Source of the DNA: Candidatus Thiodiazotropha sp. (ex Epidulcina cf. delphinae)
GTDB lineage: Bacteria; Pseudomonadota; Gammaproteobacteria; Chromatiales; Chromatiaceae
Direction of reading: 5' to 3'
Length of the DNA stretch: 64,000 bases
Assembly (NCBI GenBank): GCA_025656455.1
Contig: JAHXHS010000011.1
Location: 1 to 64,000, forward strand
Below the pieces are notes generated by a model that did not search any database, had not been told where the DNA came from, and saw only the letters and a program-made list of their open reading frames with translations. Below are positions 60,826-64,000 of the stretch, in pieces. Both the position numbers and the translations under genes were made by a program. Position 1 is the stretch's first letter. Each line of letters opens with the position of its first letter.

Positions 60826-61605
60826 CTAAAACGATGCCGGTTGCATGGCGTCGCGGATCTTGGCATGCGCCACGATTTTGTCATCCTGGCGAAGTGTCTG
60901 CTCAATGATATTTTCACCGCACATCGCGTGAGGATTGATGCCGGCCGTTTTCAATGCGTCATAACTTTTGAAGAAACGTTTCCAGATGATCTTGCGGACC
61001 TTGTATTTGGCGCGAATCTCCGGGTTGTTGGTTTCCAGGAACAATCTATCGATCTGTTTCCATTCCTGATATTTGGTGGGATTATCCATGCCCAACTGGT
61101 CGAGCTTCGTCTGCGCCTCGACATGGGTCAGTCCTCTGATCAGTCTTCCTTCCATAAACAGCAGGCCCTGGCGTACCGTGGTGGTGGGCGGACGGTTGTT
61201 CCATTCAGCCACCTTCTGCGGGTCGCTGAAAAGTTCGCGTATCAGGTAGTAGGCCATGGTCTGATTCATCTTGAAGGAATAAGGGATATTGAAGTGCTTC
61301 AGGATATCCACTTGCCGACCGTCAGGCGGCGAGAACAGACCCAGCACATTCATTGTCTGCCCCTTGGTCAGGGGCCTGTTCAACCAGATTCCCCGCTCAT
61401 CCAGTTCCTGCATCATGGCCTGCGTGGCAGGTTCATTCTGCCAGGCCTCGCCCGATTCCTGGGGTAGATTCAGCGCTGCCTCAATCTGTTCTTGGAAATC
61501 GTCCACCTTGATTTTGCTCTTCGCAGCGGTGCCGATGCGGGTGCTTTTAAAGATCAGATAGAGGCCAAACAGCACAACGATACTAATGGACACAGCGATT
61601 TCCAT
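60826..61605 (-). CDS. Hypothetical protein with N-terminal membrane anchor
   Basis: A 259-residue protein from ATG at 61605 with GGGAGAAAG about 5 bases upstream. A single N-terminal span (VSISIVVLFGLYLIF) is followed by a soluble, mostly helical domain (VDDFQEQIEAAL, GQTMNVLGLFSPPDGRQVDI, YYLIRELFSDPQKVAEW, KYKVRKIIWKRFFKSYDALK). There are two internal Met that could serve as starts, but the anchor supports 61605. No family is recognised. It is divergent from the kinase gene and its start region overlaps no other gene. Confidence 0.6.
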   Translation of the reverse strand: MEIAVSISIVVLFGLYLIFKSTRIGTAAKSKIKVDDFQEQIEAALNLPQESGEAWQNEPATQAMMQELDERGIWLNRPLTKGQTMNVLGLFSPPDGRQVDILKHFNIPYSFKMNQTMAYYLIRELFSDPQKVAEWNNRPPTTTVRQGLLFMEGRLIRGLTHVEAQTKLDQLGMDNPTKYQEWKQIDRLFLETNNPEIRAKYKVRKIIWKRFFKSYDALKTAGINPHAMCGENIIEQTLRQDDKIVAHAKIRDAMQPASF

Positions 61606-61717
61606 GGGCTTTCTCCCAACGTTATTCGTTATCGAAATTTGAGTATATGTAGTAGTCTTGGAAGTTATTTGAGAACTACCACACACAATGTAGTGGTTTA
61701 TTCAATAGGAGAATTAA

Positions 61718-61756
61718 ATGATTATGCGATGGTTGATTGTTTATTATTTAGCATGA
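61718..61756 (+). CDS. Possible 12-residue leader peptide before the kinase
   Basis: AGGAG at 61708-61712 is spaced 5 bases from an ATG that opens MIMRWLIVYYLA and ends in a TGA overlapping the kinase ATG (ATGATG at 61753-61758). The strong ribosome binding site serves this mini-ORF, not the kinase, suggesting translational coupling. Alternatively the kinase starts at ATG 61729. Confidence 0.3.
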   Translation: MIMRWLIVYYLA

Positions 61757-63720
61757 TGACCAGATCGAATCGTCTTTTTCTTCTTGTCACGCTGTTCATT
61801 TTGATCACCGACAGCTATTTCGTTTGGCTCAATTACGAGTCTGCCCGGGATGTTATGCAGGAGGGTTTGAACGATGAGCTATTAGAGGCCAGGGGGGGCT
61901 TCAATCTTGCTCTCGACGGTGCGATGGATATGTTGCAGCAAACCGCCCTGTACATCGCCAGTGATCGGCGGGTGCAGGCGCTCTTTCTCGCGGGTAGACG
62001 CGCCGTGGAATCGGAAGGCGGAGGGGCCGGCGGTATCGAAGCGGAGCGAATACGCAAGCAACTGTTTGAGTTGGTCGGGCCTGGATGGGAGGCGATGACC
62101 GAACGCTTCAATGTGCGTCAACTGCATTTTCATCTGGCGCCCGGCGCGCTCACGTTTCTGCGTATTCACAAACGCGACAAGTTCGGCGATCGACTCGATG
62201 AGATGCGCCAAACAGTGGTGGATGCGAATGTCTTGCGCAGACCGACGAGGGGTTTCGAAATCGGCAGGACCTATGCCGGTATCCGCGGCGTGACACCGGT
62301 CTACGCGCAAGATGTCGGGACGGCGGAGCGGGTTCACGTCGGCGCTCTGGAGGCTGGAACCTCTTTTCCGCAGATACTGTCACTGCTCAGGCGCCACACG
62401 CATATCAGCTTCGCGGTACTCTTGAAGCAGCAGCGTCTGGATTTCAAGGTGTGGCCGGAATCGTTAAAACGTCTTTATGAAATACGTCCCCCCGTTTCCG
62501 GGTTTTACATCGAGGCCAGCAGTGACGAGACCATGGCGAGGGATCTGCTCGGATTGAAAGAAGTGCGCCGGTCAATGGTCGATGGGAGCAGTGTGATCGT
62601 TGAGGAAATGCACCACCCATTGGCTGTCACATCCTTCCCGTTGTATGACTACCAGGGGAGTCTGCTCGCCGATCCGGAGAGTGTCGGACAAATCCTGATG
62701 TGGCGGGACGCCACTGCCTCATTGGCCAAGTTTAGGTCTGGGGTGAAAAACAATATCCTCTTTGCCGTGGCGGTGTTTGTGATGCTCGAAATCATTATCT
62801 ACCTGGGCATAGGCCGGGTTACCAGACGCCTAGAAGAGGAGGTGGCGGAACAGACACGGCAACTGAGGCATGCCAATGTAAAACTGGAACAGCGGAACCG
62901 TGAGTTGAGCGACTCTCTGGGACAACTCAAAACCACTCAGGCGCAATTGATAGAATCGGAGATGATGGCGTCGTTGGCGGGGTTGGTCGCTGGAGTGGCC
63001 CACGAAATCAACACCCCCGTGGGCACCAGCGTGACTGCGGCCTCACATCTGGTTGACCGGGTCGACGCCACCAGCCGGCTATTCGATGAAGGTGAGATGA
63101 CCCGTACTGATCTGGCCAGGTTTTTTCATAAGACAGCCAAGGCCTGCGACATTATTCTCTCCAATCTCAGCCGTGCGGGCGGTCTGGTAAAAAGCTTTAA
63201 AAGGGTGGCGGTTGATCAGAGCAGTCTGCAACAGCGCCGCTTCGATCTTTGCGAATACATGGAAGAGATCCGGTTGAGTCTGCAACCCAGGCTGAAAAAA
63301 ACACCGCATCGACTGATCCTGGAGTGCGAGCATGGATTGGAGCTCGATAGTTATCCCGGCGCTTTGTCCCAGGTCTTGACCAATCTGGTGATGAACTCCC
63401 TGATTCACGGTTTTGGCGACCGGATCGATCCGCCCGGCGTGATGAAGGTGCAGGCCAGCCTGATCAATGGGAATCACGTTCGTCTAATCTACTCTGATGA
63501 CGGGAAGGGGATTGCCGAACAGGATGTTGCGCATATCTTCGAGCCTTTTTTTACCACTAACAGGGATGGTGGCAGTACAGGCCTGGGGCTGAACCTGGTC
63601 TACAATATCATTACCGGTAACCTTGGAGGCACTATACGCGTTGAGTCAGATATGGGAGTGGGAACCAGGTTTGTCATCGTGTTTCCCAGACATCATTCTC
63701 AGGAGAGAGGGTATGGATGA
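61753..63720 (+). CDS. Sensor histidine kinase with periplasmic sensor domain
   Basis: About 655 residues. A first span (LFLLVTLFILITDSYFVW) leads to a periplasmic domain of roughly 300 residues (ASDRRVQALFLAG, FRIHKRDKFGD-like LRIHKRDKFGDRLDEMR, RGVTPVY), which resembles a Cache-type sensor. A second span lies near 335-360. A coiled coil precedes HisKA with AGVAHEINTPVGT, phosphorylated His near 417. HATPase motifs are TNLVMNSLIHGF, YSDDGKGI and STGLGLNLVYNI. Its stop overlaps the next gene's ATG (ATGA), so it pairs with the response regulator running off the window. Confidence 0.88.
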   Translation: MMTRSNRLFLLVTLFILITDSYFVWLNYESARDVMQEGLNDELLEARGGFNLALDGAMDMLQQTALYIASDRRVQALFLAGRRAVESEGGGAGGIEAERIRKQLFELVGPGWEAMTERFNVRQLHFHLAPGALTFLRIHKRDKFGDRLDEMRQTVVDANVLRRPTRGFEIGRTYAGIRGVTPVYAQDVGTAERVHVGALEAGTSFPQILSLLRRHTHISFAVLLKQQRLDFKVWPESLKRLYEIRPPVSGFYIEASSDETMARDLLGLKEVRRSMVDGSSVIVEEMHHPLAVTSFPLYDYQGSLLADPESVGQILMWRDATASLAKFRSGVKNNILFAVAVFVMLEIIIYLGIGRVTRRLEEEVAEQTRQLRHANVKLEQRNRELSDSLGQLKTTQAQLIESEMMASLAGLVAGVAHEINTPVGTSVTAASHLVDRVDATSRLFDEGEMTRTDLARFFHKTAKACDIILSNLSRAGGLVKSFKRVAVDQSSLQQRRFDLCEYMEEIRLSLQPRLKKTPHRLILECEHGLELDSYPGALSQVLTNLVMNSLIHGFGDRIDPPGVMKVQASLINGNHVRLIYSDDGKGIAEQDVAHIFEPFFTTNRDGGSTGLGLNLVYNIITGNLGGTIRVESDMGVGTRFVIVFPRHHSQERGYG

Positions 63721-64000
63721 ATAGCCAGTCAGAGCAGCTTCTTTTCGCTCAAGAACGTGATCAACCGGGTCATGGGCGTTCCTCATGGCGAGTTCTTATC
63801 GTCGATGACGAACCGGACGTTCATGCTGTTACGGAACTGGCCTTGGAAGATCTGGTGTTCGAAGGAAAAGGTGTCGAGTTCGGACACGCTTATTCGGCAT
63901 TGGAGGCCAGGGAGTACCTGGAACGACATCAGGAAACGGTATTGGTGCTCTTGGATGTGGTGATGGAGAGCGATCATGCCGGATTGGGATTGGTTGATAC
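63717..64000 (+). CDS. Response regulator, DUF3369/HD-type likely (cut by window edge)
   Basis: The N-terminal 94 residues are visible. A short leader is followed by a receiver domain: WRVLIVDDEPDVHAVTELAL, FGHAYSALEAREYL, and LLDVVMESDHAGLGLVD with acceptor Asp near 80. The VDDEPDVH and DVVMESDHAGL signatures are typical of regulators that carry a DUF3369 domain and often a C-terminal HD-GYP, but that part lies outside the window. AGGAGAGAGGG is a good ribosome binding site within the end of the kinase gene. Confidence 0.85.
   Translation, partial: MNSQSEQLLFAQERDQPGHGRSSWRVLIVDDEPDVHAVTELALEDLVFEGKGVEFGHAYSALEAREYLERHQETVLVLLDVVMESDHAGLGLVD

Overview
The window looks like part of a gammaproteobacterial chromosome, most plausibly a sulfur-oxidising lineage of the Chromatiales/Sedimenticola/Thiodiazotropha type. 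This is an inference from gene content: a DsrL-type oxidoreductase, multihaem c-type cytochromes, KorAB, H-NOX and truncated globin, bacteriohaemerythrin, DUF3581, the dnaX-ybaB-recR block, sdhCDAB-sdhE and tesA divergent from ybbAP. No rRNA, tRNA, CRISPR array or intact transposase was seen. The SRP 4.5S RNA gene is present near 32.4 kb.

Layout. 0-7.5 kb: a pentahaem cytochrome gene is duplicated almost perfectly on either side of a hybrid histidine kinase and an HD-GYP response regulator. 7.5-10 kb: a repeat graveyard with an IS110-type transposase relic interrupted by a miniature element. 10-13.2 kb: orphan dsrL, a haemerythrin, and relics of a dioxygenase and of a REP-associated transposase. 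13.3-16.1 kb: an accessory block (dioxygenase, ankyrin protein, TIR protein) in which each gene end is marked by the same small palindrome. 16.1-18.7 kb: NO/O2 genes (hcp relic, ferredoxin-reductase, truncated globin, H-NOX). 19-27 kb: a decahaem cytochrome, then an overlapping OmpA lipoprotein-korAB-ferritin-like operon. 27-32.5 kb: membrane proteins, ybbAP, tesA carrying an in-frame miniature-element insertion, and ffs. 32.7-35.5 kb: a secreted beta-propeller protein and a tandem HD/HD-GYP protein. 35.9-41.6 kb: an unrecognised minus-strand biosynthesis-like operon (haem-oxygenase-like diiron protein, small ORF, Asp/Glu racemase-like, ANL ligase, ATP-grasp, family-9 glycosyltransferase). 42.4-48.7 kb: DUF3581, amidohydrolase, PqiA-like, a maeB relic and the sdh operon. 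49.1-53.7 kb: a minus-strand operon with an MglA/Arf-like GTPase, two roadblock-type proteins, a globin sensor and a zinc-binding CZB protein. 54-60.5 kb: dnaX-ybaB-recR, a HIT protein, a copper ATPase. 60.8-64 kb: a membrane protein and a second kinase/response-regulator pair running off the window.

Two themes cut across the window. First, it is full of miniature inverted-repeat elements flanked by TA: at least five families distinguished by their tips (ACCCGGCAAC, GTGTRGTGT, GTACTCCGTCAACC, RCCCGAACGTAGGTT, ACTCARGTTTYGG). At two sites the pre-insertion sequence can be rebuilt exactly, with TA duplicated. Second, sensing of gases and redox state recurs (H-NOX, haemerythrin, truncated globin, globin-coupled sensor, CZB), beside c-di-GMP phosphodiesterases and two-component systems. 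The best candidates for undescribed biology are the 35.9-41.6 kb operon and the 49.1-53.7 kb GTPase module.
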